A DNA stretch of 64,000 bases from Ruegeria sp. ANG-S4 (GTDB lineage Bacteria > Pseudomonadota > Alphaproteobacteria > Rhodobacterales > Rhodobacteraceae), in assembly GCF_000814005.1 (NCBI RefSeq), contig NZ_JWLK01000005.1:124001-188000 (forward strand), in the 5' to 3' direction. Shown one piece after another: positions 19,461-28,020 of the stretch. Position 1 is the stretch's first letter. The number at the start of each line of letters is the position of its first letter. Below the pieces are notes generated by a model. The model searched no databases. It had not been told where the DNA came from and saw nothing but the letters and a program-made list of their open reading frames with translations. Position numbers and translations under genes: made by a program.

Positions 19461-20315
19461 TCAAGCCTCATGAGCAAAAGCACGGGGGGTTCCTAGCAGA
19501 GCTGTCTTTTGCTCTGGCGTGAACTTTTCGGACAGCGTCTCAATCAGATCGAGTACCGCCTGACGCTCGCTTTCTGTCTTGGCCGCGTGCATCTGTTCGA
19601 CAAAGTATTTCTCGAGGTCAGTCAGCGGTTTGTGGTCGCGATTAGCAGGGCTGAGCGTTGCAGCTTTCTTTGCCTCGAACATCTCCAGCGCCTTGTCTTC
19701 GTCGATGAAGACGTCGCCTTCGATACCGGCGAACTCGCGAACGCCCGCAATCCGTTCTTCGGTGCAATCCAGAAGTGCGGCCAGCGCAGCAACCTTGCCC
19801 ATCGGTACTGTTTTGCCGACATAGTCATAGGGTGCGCAATTCGAGCGTTTCAGGACGCGATCCATGACCGGGTCGATTACCGTAATGATATCCTGAATAC
19901 CCGCGCTGCGGGCATATTCCAGCGAACCGACCATCAGTTCGCATGTTGCGTAGGACACCGAATTCTTGTCTTTGCCGCGCGACAAGCGCTGCGTGTCGAC
20001 GCAGAAGCGGGTGGATTCCCACATGGTCGCGCTGCGCAGTGGCGCCTCGCCACACAGAATTGCCGAGAACACATCCGAAAGCATGTGTGGACCAGTGGTC
20101 TGGAGCGCACGTACGGCTGCGACGACATTCCCCCCATCGTCGAGACCGATTACATATGCAGGATCCAGATGATCGAATTCATCGATCTCTTTGCCATCTT
20201 CGATATTGACGTCCCAACCGAGTCGCCCGCCAAATACACGAGCCCGCAATTGAAACATGTCGTCAAGTACATCGCTGAACAGATGTCTGTTCAGGCCATC
20301 AACTACTAAGATCAT
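19461..20315 (-). CDS. luxI: LuxI-type acyl-homoserine lactone synthase
   Basis: 284 residues. Family-conserved residues are present: Arg24, Phe28 and Trp34 in RARVFGGRLGW, the acidic EFDHLDPAYVIG segment, Arg69 in VRALQ, and WESTRFCVD. It makes an N-acyl-homoserine lactone from acyl-ACP and SAM. The first 210 residues correspond to the usual length. The remaining 70 (LSPANRDHKPLTDLEKYFVEQMHAAKTESERQAV...) form a charged helical extension. It lies 97 bp downstream of luxR on the same strand. Confidence 0.92.
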   Translation of the reverse strand: MILVVDGLNRHLFSDVLDDMFQLRARVFGGRLGWDVNIEDGKEIDEFDHLDPAYVIGLDDGGNVVAAVRALQTTGPHMLSDVFSAILCGEAPLRSATMWESTRFCVDTQRLSRGKDKNSVSYATCELMVGSLEYARSAGIQDIITVIDPVMDRVLKRSNCAPYDYVGKTVPMGKVAALAALLDCTEERIAGVREFAGIEGDVFIDEDKALEMFEAKKAATLSPANRDHKPLTDLEKYFVEQMHAAKTESERQAVLDLIETLSEKFTPEQKTALLGTPRAFAHEA

Positions 20316-20331
20316 TTTATCCCCCTTAGAG

Positions 20332-20371
20332 TGGTGTGTCCGTAACCTGATCGTTACCGTGTTTTCACACC
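20332..20371. promoter_or_regulatory. Nested inverted repeats upstream of luxI
   Basis: GTAAC-ctgatc-GTTAC (20342-20357) lies inside a wider GGTGTG...CACACC pair. It sits 27-42 nt before the luxI start, where a LuxR-type operator or a 5'-UTR hairpin could act. Arms are short, so this is tentative. Confidence 0.35.
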
Positions 20372-20412
20372 GAATCTATTGGGGGATTCCCGTAGTTTGG
20401 CTTTTTTTTGGT

Positions 20413-21114
20413 TTATCCTGGGTAAATTAGCCCAATTCCAATGGCGCGGCCAACTGCCTGAGGGGTGGTAAGCGCATTAAGCTTTTCTCGTGCAGAACGC
20501 AAGTGTACTTCCACCGTGCGGTGGGAAATCGACAAAATATCGCCGATATCCTGCTGAGACTTGCCGGCAGCCGCCCATTGCAGGATCTCCTGCTCGCGGC
20601 TGGACAGGGTGGGATGGTACAACATCCGGCTGATCGACTCGGACGTCATAACGTGATCATGGATATGCACGGCCAGCGACTGCAGATCAGTTATGACACT
20701 GCCAACCAGCTTTTTCCATTCTTCCCGGCTGCATTCACGCGTTGCGCTCAGCAGGCCGATATCGCCATAAGGGCCGCGAACCGGGATCGTAATCCCTTGA
20801 TCCGGAATGCCAAAATCATGAGCATCCCGAAAAACGCGCTGGAAATCCTTGCCACGCTCAAGGCGGCTCCAGTCAACGGGTGCGATGCTTCGCTGGCTCA
20901 TGTGCAAAGTGGGGTCAATCAGGTGCAGGCCCTGCTCCTGATAGTGTGCTTTCCATTCGTCGCTGTAGGTTACGTGGCCATGAATCGAACCGGCCGCCGG
21001 GTTCATACCCGCATAGGCCGCATGGTCCATCTCGTATTTCTCGCACACCTGTTTAAGGAACTCATCGTAACGAGTATCCTTTTGGGGCAGGGTGCTGAGA
21101 TCAACAATTTCCAT
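20413..21114 (-). CDS. luxR: LuxR-family quorum-sensing regulator
   Basis: 233 residues. The N-terminal autoinducer-binding domain holds the expected aromatic and acidic positions (EWKAHYQEQGLHLIDPTLHMSQRSIAPVDWSRL, then ITIPVRGPYGDIGLLSATRE). The C-terminal HTH is complete: LSSREQEILQWAAAGKSQQDIGDILSISHRTVEVHLRSAREKL. It should bind the acyl-homoserine lactone made by the adjacent LuxI and control target promoters, commonly including luxI. The gene is preceded by a 277-bp gap. Confidence 0.92.
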   Translation of the reverse strand: MEIVDLSTLPQKDTRYDEFLKQVCEKYEMDHAAYAGMNPAAGSIHGHVTYSDEWKAHYQEQGLHLIDPTLHMSQRSIAPVDWSRLERGKDFQRVFRDAHDFGIPDQGITIPVRGPYGDIGLLSATRECSREEWKKLVGSVITDLQSLAVHIHDHVMTSESISRMLYHPTLSSREQEILQWAAAGKSQQDIGDILSISHRTVEVHLRSAREKLNALTTPQAVGRAIGIGLIYPG

Positions 21115-21329
21115 TCGTCAACGACCAGTTAACTCCGCAACCACGGAGGCATCCCTTTTGCGTCAGAGGATGAGAGTGGGTCTTCCCTGACGTCAAACAA
21201 CACATCACACTTTCCACAATATGACAAGAACACGGGGGAAATGTCTGCCTTTTTGGTTGAGTTGTGCCTTAGAAACCGATTTATGCGGACATAATGTCGA
21301 TTTTGTGTGTTTTTTGCATCTAATTTCGG

Positions 21330-21359
21330 GTGTTTCGGGACTTTCCTGCCCCGAAACAC
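21330..21359. terminator. Hairpin downstream of transglycosylase gene
   Basis: Perfect 10-bp stem GTGTTTCGGG / CCCGAAACAC with a 10-nt loop, 33 nt after the stop codon of the gene at 21392. No clear U-tract, so a terminator or mRNA-stabilising role is only probable. Confidence 0.4.
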
Positions 21360-21391
21360 ACCGGCAATCGGGCTGTTCAACCATGATTCCG

Positions 21392-21880
21392 CTAGTTGGA
21401 CGCCGGTTCAAGTCCCGTTTCGACCAGCATTCCGCGTTTTTTGGCCTCGGGATAGTAACCTTTCGCATAAAGAAAGATCGCCCGGCTTTGGTCGCCATCC
21501 GACAATAACCATGCCCCACGCAGGTATTTTCCGGCGAATTCCAGATTGGTGTCGGCGTCCAACAGCCCTTTGGCGTTGCCTTTGTATCCCATGGAGCGCG
21601 CCGTAGCAGGCAAAATTTGCAGCAGGCCATAGTAGGGCCGGTTTACGGCCCAGGGCCTGTGCGTGCTTTCGCGGATCGCAAGTTTATGGACCAGTTCGCG
21701 CGGAAGCTCATAGTGATCGGCCCATTTGTTGATTGAGGCGCGCAACTCTGGGGTTTCGTTGGGATACAGGGGTGGATCAAACGTGGTGGCGTTCTGAGTG
21801 GGGGTATCGGGGCCGCCGCAGGCCATTAGAGGACTGGCAAGGATCATGGCCAGAACGCTGCGGCGAATTTGTAATCTCAT
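21392..21880 (-). CDS. Lytic transglycosylase, SLT-domain lipoprotein
   Basis: 162 residues. Lipoprotein signal MRLQIRRSVLAMILASPLMAC, then an SLT domain: ELVHKLAIRESTHRPWAVNRPYYGLLQILPATARSMGYKG with catalytic Glu in RES, and LEFAGKYLRGAWLLSDGDQSRAIFLYAKGYY. It cleaves peptidoglycan glycan strands at the membrane. Start 21880 is chosen because it opens the lipoprotein signal. The C-terminal tail (VETGLEPASN) is encoded across DNA resembling a tRNA T-arm (see rejected items). Confidence 0.85.
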   Translation of the reverse strand: MRLQIRRSVLAMILASPLMACGGPDTPTQNATTFDPPLYPNETPELRASINKWADHYELPRELVHKLAIRESTHRPWAVNRPYYGLLQILPATARSMGYKGNAKGLLDADTNLEFAGKYLRGAWLLSDGDQSRAIFLYAKGYYPEAKKRGMLVETGLEPASN

Positions 21881-21983
21881 AGTGCTTGCTCCGATTGAGA
21901 GTGGCGGATGATATGGATGATCAAACCATCTGCAAGCGTAGGCCTGTATTGCGGCCAAATTTTGCTATCGGGCCCGGCGCAAC

Positions 21984-22010
21984 AAAAAAGGCCGCGCCAA
22001 ACGCGCGGCC
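21984..22010 (-). terminator. Terminator after rplI
   Basis: On the minus strand GGCCGCGC-gtttg-GCGCGGCC is followed by TTTTTT. Confidence 0.9.
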
Positions 22011-22034
22011 TTTGATTTGAGATCCTCAGCGCAA

Positions 22035-22658
22035 TCAGGCTTTGGTTTCGTCTTCTTCTTCAGCCGGCGCTTCTTCGGCGACAAGCTCTTCGTCTTCCGA
22101 CGCGGCAGAGCCGATGTCGTCGAACAGTTCGGCGATTTCGAATTCAGCAGCGGCCTCTTCTTCAGCGGCCAGTTCCTGAATCGATTTGCCGGATGCCTGC
22201 AATTCGGCTTCTTCTTCCGAACGGGCGACGTTCATCTTGATTTCAACTTCTACCTCGGGGTGCAGTTTTACGGCGAGCGAATGCAAACCCAGTTCCTTGA
22301 TCGGAGCGATCAGGGCGATCTGTTTCTTGTCGACGGTGAAGCCTGCCTCGGTTGCGGCATCTGCGGCGTCACGCGGGGTGACCGAGCCGTACAGGGCACC
22401 GGCATCCGATGCCGAGCGAATCACGATGAACTGCTGACCGTCCAGCTTTTCAGCCAGCGCTTCAGCTTCTTTCTTGGTTTCAAGGTTGCGGGCTTCCAGC
22501 TGCGCTTTCTGGGCTTCGAACGAGGCGATGTTGGCCTCAGACGCGCTCAGCGCTTTGCCTTGGGGCAGCAGGAAGTTGCGGGCGTAGCCGGACTTGACGT
22601 CAACGACGTCGCCCATCTGACCCAGTTTTGCAACGCGTTCCAGAAGGATAACTTGCAT
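22035..22658 (-). CDS. rplI: 50S ribosomal protein L9
   Basis: 207 residues. The N-terminal domain is canonical ([36 protein letters not shown]), followed by the long connecting helix and the C-domain. About 55 extra residues at the C-terminus are strongly acidic ([18 protein letters not shown], ending EEDETKA), beyond the usual 150-residue length and typical of alphaproteobacterial L9. Last gene of rpsF-rpsR-rplI. Confidence 0.95.
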   Translation of the reverse strand: MQVILLERVAKLGQMGDVVDVKSGYARNFLLPQGKALSASEANIASFEAQKAQLEARNLETKKEAEALAEKLDGQQFIVIRSASDAGALYGSVTPRDAADAATEAGFTVDKKQIALIAPIKELGLHSLAVKLHPEVEVEIKMNVARSEEEAELQASGKSIQELAAEEEAAAEFEIAELFDDIGSAASEDEELVAEEAPAEEEDETKA

Positions 22659-22670
22659 GTCAGTCTCTCC

Positions 22671-22898
22671 TTACTTCACGGCGTAGGGCAGCAGGGCGAG
22701 GAAGCGCGCGCGCTTGATAGCACGGGCCAGTTCACGCTGCTTTTTCGCCGAAACGGCGGTGATGCGCGAAGGTACGATCTTGCCACGCTCAGAGATGTAG
22801 CGCTGCAGCAGACGGGTGTCTTTGTAGTCGATTTTCGGCGCGTTCTCACCCGAGAACGGGCAGACCTTGCGGCGGCGGAAAAATGGTTTTGCGGCCAT
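22671..22898 (-). CDS. rpsR: 30S ribosomal protein S18
   Basis: 75 residues, normal size. [76 protein letters not shown] core is complete. S18 binds 16S rRNA as a heterodimer with S6. It lies 12 bp before rplI and 28 bp after rpsF. Confidence 0.96.
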   Translation of the reverse strand: MAAKPFFRRRKVCPFSGENAPKIDYKDTRLLQRYISERGKIVPSRITAVSAKKQRELARAIKRARFLALLPYAVK

Positions 22899-22926
22899 GG
22901 TTTAGTGTCCTTTTCTCAGGCGTTGA

Positions 22927-23280
22927 TCAGCGGCGCTCGCGGCGGCCTTCGCGCTCGTCGCGCTTCTGCATCTGGACCGAGGGGCCCTCGGCATGCTCGT
23001 CGACCTTGATGGTCAGAACGCGCATGACGTCTTCATGCAGGCGCATCAGGCGCTCCATTTCCTGAACGGCGCCAGCGGGGGCGTCGGTCTTCAGGAAGGA
23101 ATAGTGACCCTTGCGGTTCTTGTTGATCTTGTAAGCCATCGTTTTGACGCCCCAGTACTCGCTGTCGACGACGTTGCCGCCGTTGTCAGCCAGAACGGTG
23201 CCGAAATGTTCGACAAGGCTTTCTGCCTGCGCGTTGGACAGATCCTGACGCGCGATCATTACATGCTCATACAGTGGCAT
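22927..23280 (-). CDS. rpsF: 30S ribosomal protein S6
   Basis: 117 residues. MPLYEHVMIARQDLSNAQAE, the central GVKTMAYKINKNRKGHYSFL and a basic C-terminal tail (REGRRERR) define bS6. The ATG at 23280 has AGGAG upstream. S6 pairs with S18 on 16S rRNA, and in many bacteria the S6:S18 dimer represses this operon through a leader hairpin. Confidence 0.96.
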   Translation of the reverse strand: MPLYEHVMIARQDLSNAQAESLVEHFGTVLADNGGNVVDSEYWGVKTMAYKINKNRKGHYSFLKTDAPAGAVQEMERLMRLHEDVMRVLTIKVDEHAEGPSVQMQKRDEREGRRERR

Positions 23281-23318
23281 GTGCACTCCTGTTTATATCA
23301 AGGCGCATTTCAAAGGCG

Positions 23319-23342
23319 GGGCCGTTCAACCCTTCGCGGCCC
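23319..23342 (-). promoter_or_regulatory. Leader hairpin upstream of rpsF
   Basis: On the minus strand GGGCCG...CGGCCC (6 bp, 12-nt loop) lies about 40 nt before the rpsF start. The position suits the known S6:S18 autoregulatory leader element, but the specific CCG bulge was not verified. Confidence 0.35.
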
Positions 23343-23547
23343 TGCCACGAGAGGCTGCGCGATTCATGTGTCTTGCGAAGGATGGCCCCGTATACACGTT
23401 TATGGCGGCGGGGCAAGCCCTGCCGCAGATGCCTTTGTGAAGTCGCCCAATTTCCACCGACGCGCCCAATTCCTGACGCTTTTCGACCCGAGGTTGTTCA
23501 TGAAGCCGGCAACACCCGGTACACCAAAAAACAGACAGGGCGAGACA

Positions 23548-24066
23548 ATGGCCGTGATGAATACGAATACTTTCGAACAAACAGCATCCAAGGCTGCTTT
23601 TGACAAATCCGTACCCGTTCTGATCACTTTTGCGCCGAACTGGAAGGCCCGTATGGTGCTGGTCAGAATGCTGGGCGCTTTTCTGGTCGTTTCGGCCTTT
23701 TCAATGTGGTTGATGCCCGGTTCCGTAATGGGTGCCGAAGTTTGGCCGATCAAACTGGTTGCGTCCTTGATGTTCCTGATCGGTGGCGTAAGCCTTCTGA
23801 CAATCGAAGTCATGGACAGCCGTCCTGACGCTTACTTTGATCCGATCCGCCGTGAAGTTCGCATTTTGCAGAAGAACGCCAACGGTCGGCCACAGACAGT
23901 TCTGCGTCGCAGCTACGAGTCGCTGGGCGGCGCCCGCTTCGAAGACGACCAGGTCGAGCTTTTCGATGTGGACGGAAGCCTGCTTATGAAGCTGCCGCTG
24001 GAATCGGCGGATGTCAGCCGAGCGCTGAAAGGGCAACTCAGCCAAAACGTAACAATTTTCGGCTGA
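23548..24066 (+). CDS. Conserved membrane protein, unknown function
   Basis: 172 residues from the ATG at 23548 (AGGG upstream). A soluble N-terminus is followed by two adjacent membrane helices (MVLVRMLGAFLVVSAFSMWLM and WPIKLVASLMFLIGGVSLL). A cytoplasmic C-terminal domain then carries RPDAYFDPIRREVRILQKNANGRPQTVLRRSYESLGGARFEDDQVELFD, reminiscent of a PH-like fold. No known family assigned with confidence. Solitary between rpsF (divergent) and the YceI gene. Confidence 0.55.
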   Translation: MAVMNTNTFEQTASKAAFDKSVPVLITFAPNWKARMVLVRMLGAFLVVSAFSMWLMPGSVMGAEVWPIKLVASLMFLIGGVSLLTIEVMDSRPDAYFDPIRREVRILQKNANGRPQTVLRRSYESLGGARFEDDQVELFDVDGSLLMKLPLESADVSRALKGQLSQNVTIFG

Positions 24067-24115
24067 ATTTTATTCTGTTCAAAAAGGAACAGAGTTTGTG
24101 AATCAAAAAAACTTG

Positions 24116-24142
24116 TGTGCCGCCCTTGGGCGGCACATTTTT
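24116..24142 (+). terminator. Terminator upstream of YceI gene
   Basis: TGTGCCGCC-cttg-GGCGGCACA followed by TTTTT. It ends the preceding membrane-protein transcript. Confidence 0.85.
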
Positions 24143-24191
24143 GTTTGTGAGCATCCCCATCGGGCTGCACCCCAACATTGCGGAGACTGTT

Positions 24192-24764
24192 ATGAAATCC
24201 ACCATTCTTGCAGCTGTACTGGCCGTTTCAGCGACCTCGGCCTTCGCCAGCGCCGAGAAATACATTCTGGACCCAAGTCACAGCCAGGTCATTTTCAACT
24301 ATGACCACCTTGGCTATTCCACGACCTATGGCATGTTCTCGGGCTTCGAAGGCGAAATCATGTTCGACCAGGAAGACCCCGCTGCTTCGAGCGTGAGTGT
24401 GTCGATGCCCGTTATCGAAATGATCACCGGTTGGAAACCGCGAGGAGATCACTTCATGACCGAGGATTTCTTTGGTGCCGCCGAGGGTGATCTGATCACA
24501 TTCACGTCGACCGGAATCGAAGTTACCGGTGAAAACACGGCGAATATCACAGGTGATCTGACGATGAACGGTGTGACCAAATCCGTTGTTCTGAACGCCA
24601 AACTGAACCAGGCCGGCGATCATCCGATGGCGAACAAGCCTTGGGCAGGGTTCGATGCGACGACCACGTTGGTTCGCAGTGAATTTGATCTGGGCCAGTT
24701 TGCGCCGTTTGTCAGCGACGAGGTCGAAGTCAGGATTTCGATCGAGGCGCAGAAAGCCGACTAA
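24192..24764 (+). CDS. YceI-family periplasmic protein
   Basis: 190 residues: signal peptide MKSTILAAVLAVSATSAFA, then a YceI lipocalin-like barrel (KYILDPSHSQVIFNYDHLGYSTTYGMFSGFEGEIMFD, DLTMNGVTKSVVLNAKLN, VEVRISIEAQK). YceI proteins bind polyisoprenoid or quinone-like lipids. It is followed, convergently, by a cytochrome b561 protein carrying a second YceI domain, a pairing that fits quinone or isoprenoid redox in the periplasm (inference). Confidence 0.85.
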   Translation: MKSTILAAVLAVSATSAFASAEKYILDPSHSQVIFNYDHLGYSTTYGMFSGFEGEIMFDQEDPAASSVSVSMPVIEMITGWKPRGDHFMTEDFFGAAEGDLITFTSTGIEVTGENTANITGDLTMNGVTKSVVLNAKLNQAGDHPMANKPWAGFDATTTLVRSEFDLGQFAPFVSDEVEVRISIEAQKAD

Positions 24765-24789
24765 GCGGCGAGCGGTGTTTTGCGATGAA

Positions 24790-24824
24790 GCCGCCGGGGT
24801 TTGCTGACCCCGGCGGCTTTTCTT
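24790..24824. terminator. Strong bidirectional terminator between YceI genes
   Basis: GCCGCCGGGG-tttgctga-CCCCGGCGGC followed by TTTTCTTT on the plus strand. It separates the two convergent YceI-containing genes. Confidence 0.85.
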
Positions 24825-26050
24825 TATTCTCTTCGGGTCGCTGTCAGTTCGACAGTGACTTGCACGCCAAAGCCCAGCGAGTCTTCGGTTGGCTGCGACG
24901 TGCCGACGTCAAAATCCATTCGATTGAGGTCGACAGTGCCAGCCATTGTGGCGTCGTCGTCCTGCAGTTCCAGCGAAAAGGGCAGAACGATATCAATTGT
25001 TTTGTCGCGGATCGTCAGAGGGCCACGCGCCTCGTAGCCTAAGTCTGTTTTGTAGATGTCGGCGTCGAATTGTGCGGTTGGAAACTGACCGCTGTCAAAG
25101 AAATCTGCGCCCATCGCCTGGTCTGTGACGGTTCCGATGCTAAGAGAGCCTATCGCAATCTCGACATCCACCGTGCCAGCCAAACCCGGCTCTGCTGGCT
25201 CATCAAAGTCGATGGCGGCGGTCCAGTCTGCGAACGTGCCGGTAACCGGGCTGCCCAACTGAGCGATCGTAATCGACAATGTGCCGTCCTGCACTTGCCA
25301 TTGCGACTGAACTTCGGCGAGTTCGGCGGTATCCGTGCTGGCCGCTGAGTGGTGTGAGAACGCTCCGGCATACCACCCGCCTGCCAACACGGCGACCCAG
25401 ACCACCAAGGCTGCTGCGGCCGGAACTGGCGAGTGATGTTGTGCGGGCGGTTCAGGCGCGTCCGAGCGGCCGGGCAACATGCGACGCAACGTGCTGTCGT
25501 TGTCGATGACGTGATGTTTCAATGCGCCTGCGATGTGCAGGCCCAGCGAACCGGCAAGAACCAGAATGAAAAGCCAATGCAGGCTGGCAGTCAGTTCCGC
25601 CAGTTCAGGAGATTTTGGCACCAAAGGCAGGTTCTGCCCAAATGGCCATAGGATCGGCGCGAAGCCTTCGGCGGCGGCATGATGAACCCAACCGGACAAA
25701 GGTACCAGAACCAGCGAGCCATACAGCAACCAGTGAACGGTTTCGGCCGCAAATGCCTCGGGTTTGTTTTCGGCGTTCAAGAGGCCGGGTTTGGTTTGGG
25801 TTGCAGCCCAGAGTATCCGGGCCAGCGCCACGAAGAAAACAGCAATCCCAACCGTTTTGTGCAGCGAGAACAGGCGTGCGGCCTGCGCGATGTCCGCCTC
25901 GGTCGTGGGGATGGACGGATCGTAGATGGCGTGTGCCAGATTATTGGCAAACCAACCCAATGGCAGGGCAGTGAAAATCAGCAGAGCAGTAAGCCAGTGA
26001 AAACTCTTGGTCACACTGCCGTAGCTTGAGAAGGAATTGGTCGCGGCCAT
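24824..26050 (-). CDS. Cytochrome b561 fused to YceI domain
   Basis: 408 residues. Residues about 10-190 form a four-helix cytochrome b561 domain with histidine ligands (KSFHWLTALLIFTALPLGWF, FSLHKTVGIAVFFVALARILWA, ETVHWLLYGSLVLVPLSGWVHH, SLHWLFILVLAGSLGLHIAGALKHH). A single helix near 230-250 leads to a periplasmic YceI barrel (about 265-405). The design couples membrane b-heme electron transfer from quinol with a lipid-binding module; electron direction is unknown. The ATG at 26050 is favoured over an upstream extension. Confidence 0.85.
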   Translation of the reverse strand: MAATNSFSSYGSVTKSFHWLTALLIFTALPLGWFANNLAHAIYDPSIPTTEADIAQAARLFSLHKTVGIAVFFVALARILWAATQTKPGLLNAENKPEAFAAETVHWLLYGSLVLVPLSGWVHHAAAEGFAPILWPFGQNLPLVPKSPELAELTASLHWLFILVLAGSLGLHIAGALKHHVIDNDSTLRRMLPGRSDAPEPPAQHHSPVPAAAALVVWVAVLAGGWYAGAFSHHSAASTDTAELAEVQSQWQVQDGTLSITIAQLGSPVTGTFADWTAAIDFDEPAEPGLAGTVDVEIAIGSLSIGTVTDQAMGADFFDSGQFPTAQFDADIYKTDLGYEARGPLTIRDKTIDIVLPFSLELQDDDATMAGTVDLNRMDFDVGTSQPTEDSLGFGVQVTVELTATRRE

Positions 26051-26225
26051 CGGTCGAACACTCCGGGATTTGGTTGGCTGTGCCCAACCTAAAGAGAGTG
26101 GCCGCAGACTCAACAGCACGAAACGCACATTGACGGTGCCCAGATGCAGAACGCATGCAATGCTTGTGCCGCGTGGCTTGTCAGTTTACACCCCGCCGCA
26201 ATCAAATGTCATCCATGAGGTTGCA

Positions 26226-27164
26226 ATGACACGCGCGTTCGTTTTCCCAGGGCAAGGCGCCCAGACCATCGGAATGGGTAGGGCTCTGGCCGAGGCGTAC
26301 CCCGCGGCGCAAGCCGTTTTCGATGAGGTCGACGATGCGTTGGGGGAAAAGCTGAGCGCCCTTGTGTGGGACGGCGACATTGCGGAACTTACGCTGACCC
26401 AGAATGCGCAACCGGCGTTGATGGCGACGTCAATGGCGGCGATGCGCGCGTTGGAGGCAGAGGGCGTTTCTGTCACAGATGCCGCATTTGTTGCCGGGCA
26501 TTCGTTGGGTGAATATTCAGCTTTGGCGGCGGTCGGTGCACTCAGTGTCGCCGATACGGCCCGCTTGCTTCGGACGCGCGGTCAGGCAATGCAGAGCGCG
26601 GTTCCCGTGGGCGAGGGGGCCATGGCCGCTATCCTCGGGCTCGATCTGGATGCTGTTCGCACAGTCGCGGAAGAGGCGGCCCAAGGCGAGGTCTGCCAAG
26701 CCGCCAACGACAACGATCCGACGCAGGTGGTCGTGTCCGGTTCCAAGGCAGCCGTTGAACGTGCAGCAGAGATAGCAAAGGAAAAGGGTGCCAAACGCGC
26801 AGTTATGTTGCCCGTAAGTGCTCCATTTCACTGTGCGCTGATGCAGCCTGCGGCAGATGTCATGGCACAGGCTTTGGCTGAAGTGGACATAAATTCGCCT
26901 GCCGTGCCGTTGGTCGCAAATGTGCGTGCCGAAGCGGTCAGCGACCCGGATCTGATCCGGCAATTGTTGATCGAACAGGTAACCGGGTCCGTCCGGTGGC
27001 GCGAAAGCGTACAATACATGGCCGCGCATGGCGTGACCGAAACGTGGGAAATCGGCGCGGGCAAGGCTTTGTCCGGGATGATCCGGAAAATTGACCGCGA
27101 GATTGCGGGCAAGGCGGTTGGAACACCGGAAGACGTACAAAAGGTCCTGCAGGCCGAATCGTAA
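26226..27164 (+). CDS. fabD: Malonyl-CoA:ACP transacylase
   Basis: 312 residues. FPGQGAQTIGMG at the N-terminus, catalytic Ser93 in GHSLGEYSA and His202 in SAPFHCALMQPA are in place. It loads malonyl onto ACP for fatty-acid elongation. First gene of a fabD-fabG-acpP run, 44 bp before fabG, with fabF 3 kb further on. Confidence 0.96.
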   Translation: MTRAFVFPGQGAQTIGMGRALAEAYPAAQAVFDEVDDALGEKLSALVWDGDIAELTLTQNAQPALMATSMAAMRALEAEGVSVTDAAFVAGHSLGEYSALAAVGALSVADTARLLRTRGQAMQSAVPVGEGAMAAILGLDLDAVRTVAEEAAQGEVCQAANDNDPTQVVVSGSKAAVERAAEIAKEKGAKRAVMLPVSAPFHCALMQPAADVMAQALAEVDINSPAVPLVANVRAEAVSDPDLIRQLLIEQVTGSVRWRESVQYMAAHGVTETWEIGAGKALSGMIRKIDREIAGKAVGTPEDVQKVLQAES

Positions 27165-27208
27165 GAAAAACATGCGTCCCGCAAGGGGCGCTGGACGAGG
27201 AAAACAGA

Positions 27209-27946
27209 ATGTTTGATTTGACTGGTAAGAATGCTCTGATCACCGGCGCTTCGGGCGGCATCGGCGGCGACATTGCGCGGGCTTTGCACGGCGCCGGGGC
27301 AGCGGTTGGGCTGTCCGGAACACGCGTGGAACCGCTTCAGGCGCTTGCGGATGAGTTGGGTGAACGCGCCTACGTCCTGCCGTGCAACCTGAGTGACCCC
27401 GAAGCCGTTGAAGCGCTTCCGAAACAGGCCGCAGAGGCGATGGGATCGGTGGATATTCTTGTCAACAATGCAGGTATCACGCGGGACAATTTGTTCATGC
27501 GCATGTCTGACGAAGAATGGCAGAGTGTGATTGACGTCAACATGACCTCGACGATGAAACTGTGCAAAGGCGTCATCCGCGGCATGATGAAATCACGTTG
27601 GGGCCGGATTGTGAATGTTTCGTCTGTTGTTGCCGCAATCGGCAATCCGGGTCAGGCCAACTATGCCGCGTCAAAGGCTGGCATGATCGGCTTTTCCAAG
27701 GCGCTGGCGCATGAGGTGGCAACCCGTGGGATCACCGTGAATGCAGTTGCTCCGGGGTTCATTACCACAGCGATGACGGAAAAGCTCACCGACGAGCAAC
27801 GCAAAGGCCTGCTGCTTAAAGTACCGGCCGGGCGCATGGGTGATCCGGAAGAAATCGCCGCCGCGGTGTTGTATCTCGCCAGCCCCGAAGCTGGCTATGT
27901 CACCGGAAGCACCTTGCATGTGAACGGCGGCATGGCCATGTTGTAG
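27209..27946 (+). CDS. fabG: 3-oxoacyl-ACP reductase
   Basis: 245 residues, classical short-chain dehydrogenase. The NADPH-binding GASGGIGGDIA, NNAGITRDNLFMRM, and catalytic Ser-Tyr-Lys (VNVSSVVAAIGNPGQANYAASKAG) are complete, ending with the typical YVTGSTLHVNGGMAML. It reduces 3-oxoacyl-ACP in the fatty-acid cycle. Directly after fabD and upstream of acpP. Confidence 0.95.
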   Translation: MFDLTGKNALITGASGGIGGDIARALHGAGAAVGLSGTRVEPLQALADELGERAYVLPCNLSDPEAVEALPKQAAEAMGSVDILVNNAGITRDNLFMRMSDEEWQSVIDVNMTSTMKLCKGVIRGMMKSRWGRIVNVSSVVAAIGNPGQANYAASKAGMIGFSKALAHEVATRGITVNAVAPGFITTAMTEKLTDEQRKGLLLKVPAGRMGDPEEIAAAVLYLASPEAGYVTGSTLHVNGGMAML

Positions 27947-27974
27947 GCGCAATTGGGGGCGGGCGCGAAAGCGT

Positions 27975-28002
27975 TTGCCTTGCGCGTTGTCTGTGCTATA
28001 GG
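27975..28002 (+). promoter_or_regulatory. Candidate sigma-70 promoter of acpP
   Basis: TTGCCT, 16 nt, TATAGG. Transcription would start near 28009, about 150 nt before acpP. It allows acpP to be made above the level of fabDG. Confidence 0.6.
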
Positions 28003-28020
28003 CGGCGCACATGCTTAGGG

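Noticed and set aside
21399..21425. tRNA T-arm-like sequence GGTTCAAGTCCCG overlapping the end of the transglycosylase gene
   Set aside because: It resembles the 3' end of a tRNA and the opposite strand encodes GLEP, as real T-arms do. But the T-stem has a mismatch, the acceptor partner is offset from it, and no D-arm or anticodon arm folds in the 75 nt upstream. Not a functional tRNA; a tRNA-fragment att site is possible, but no integrase is near.
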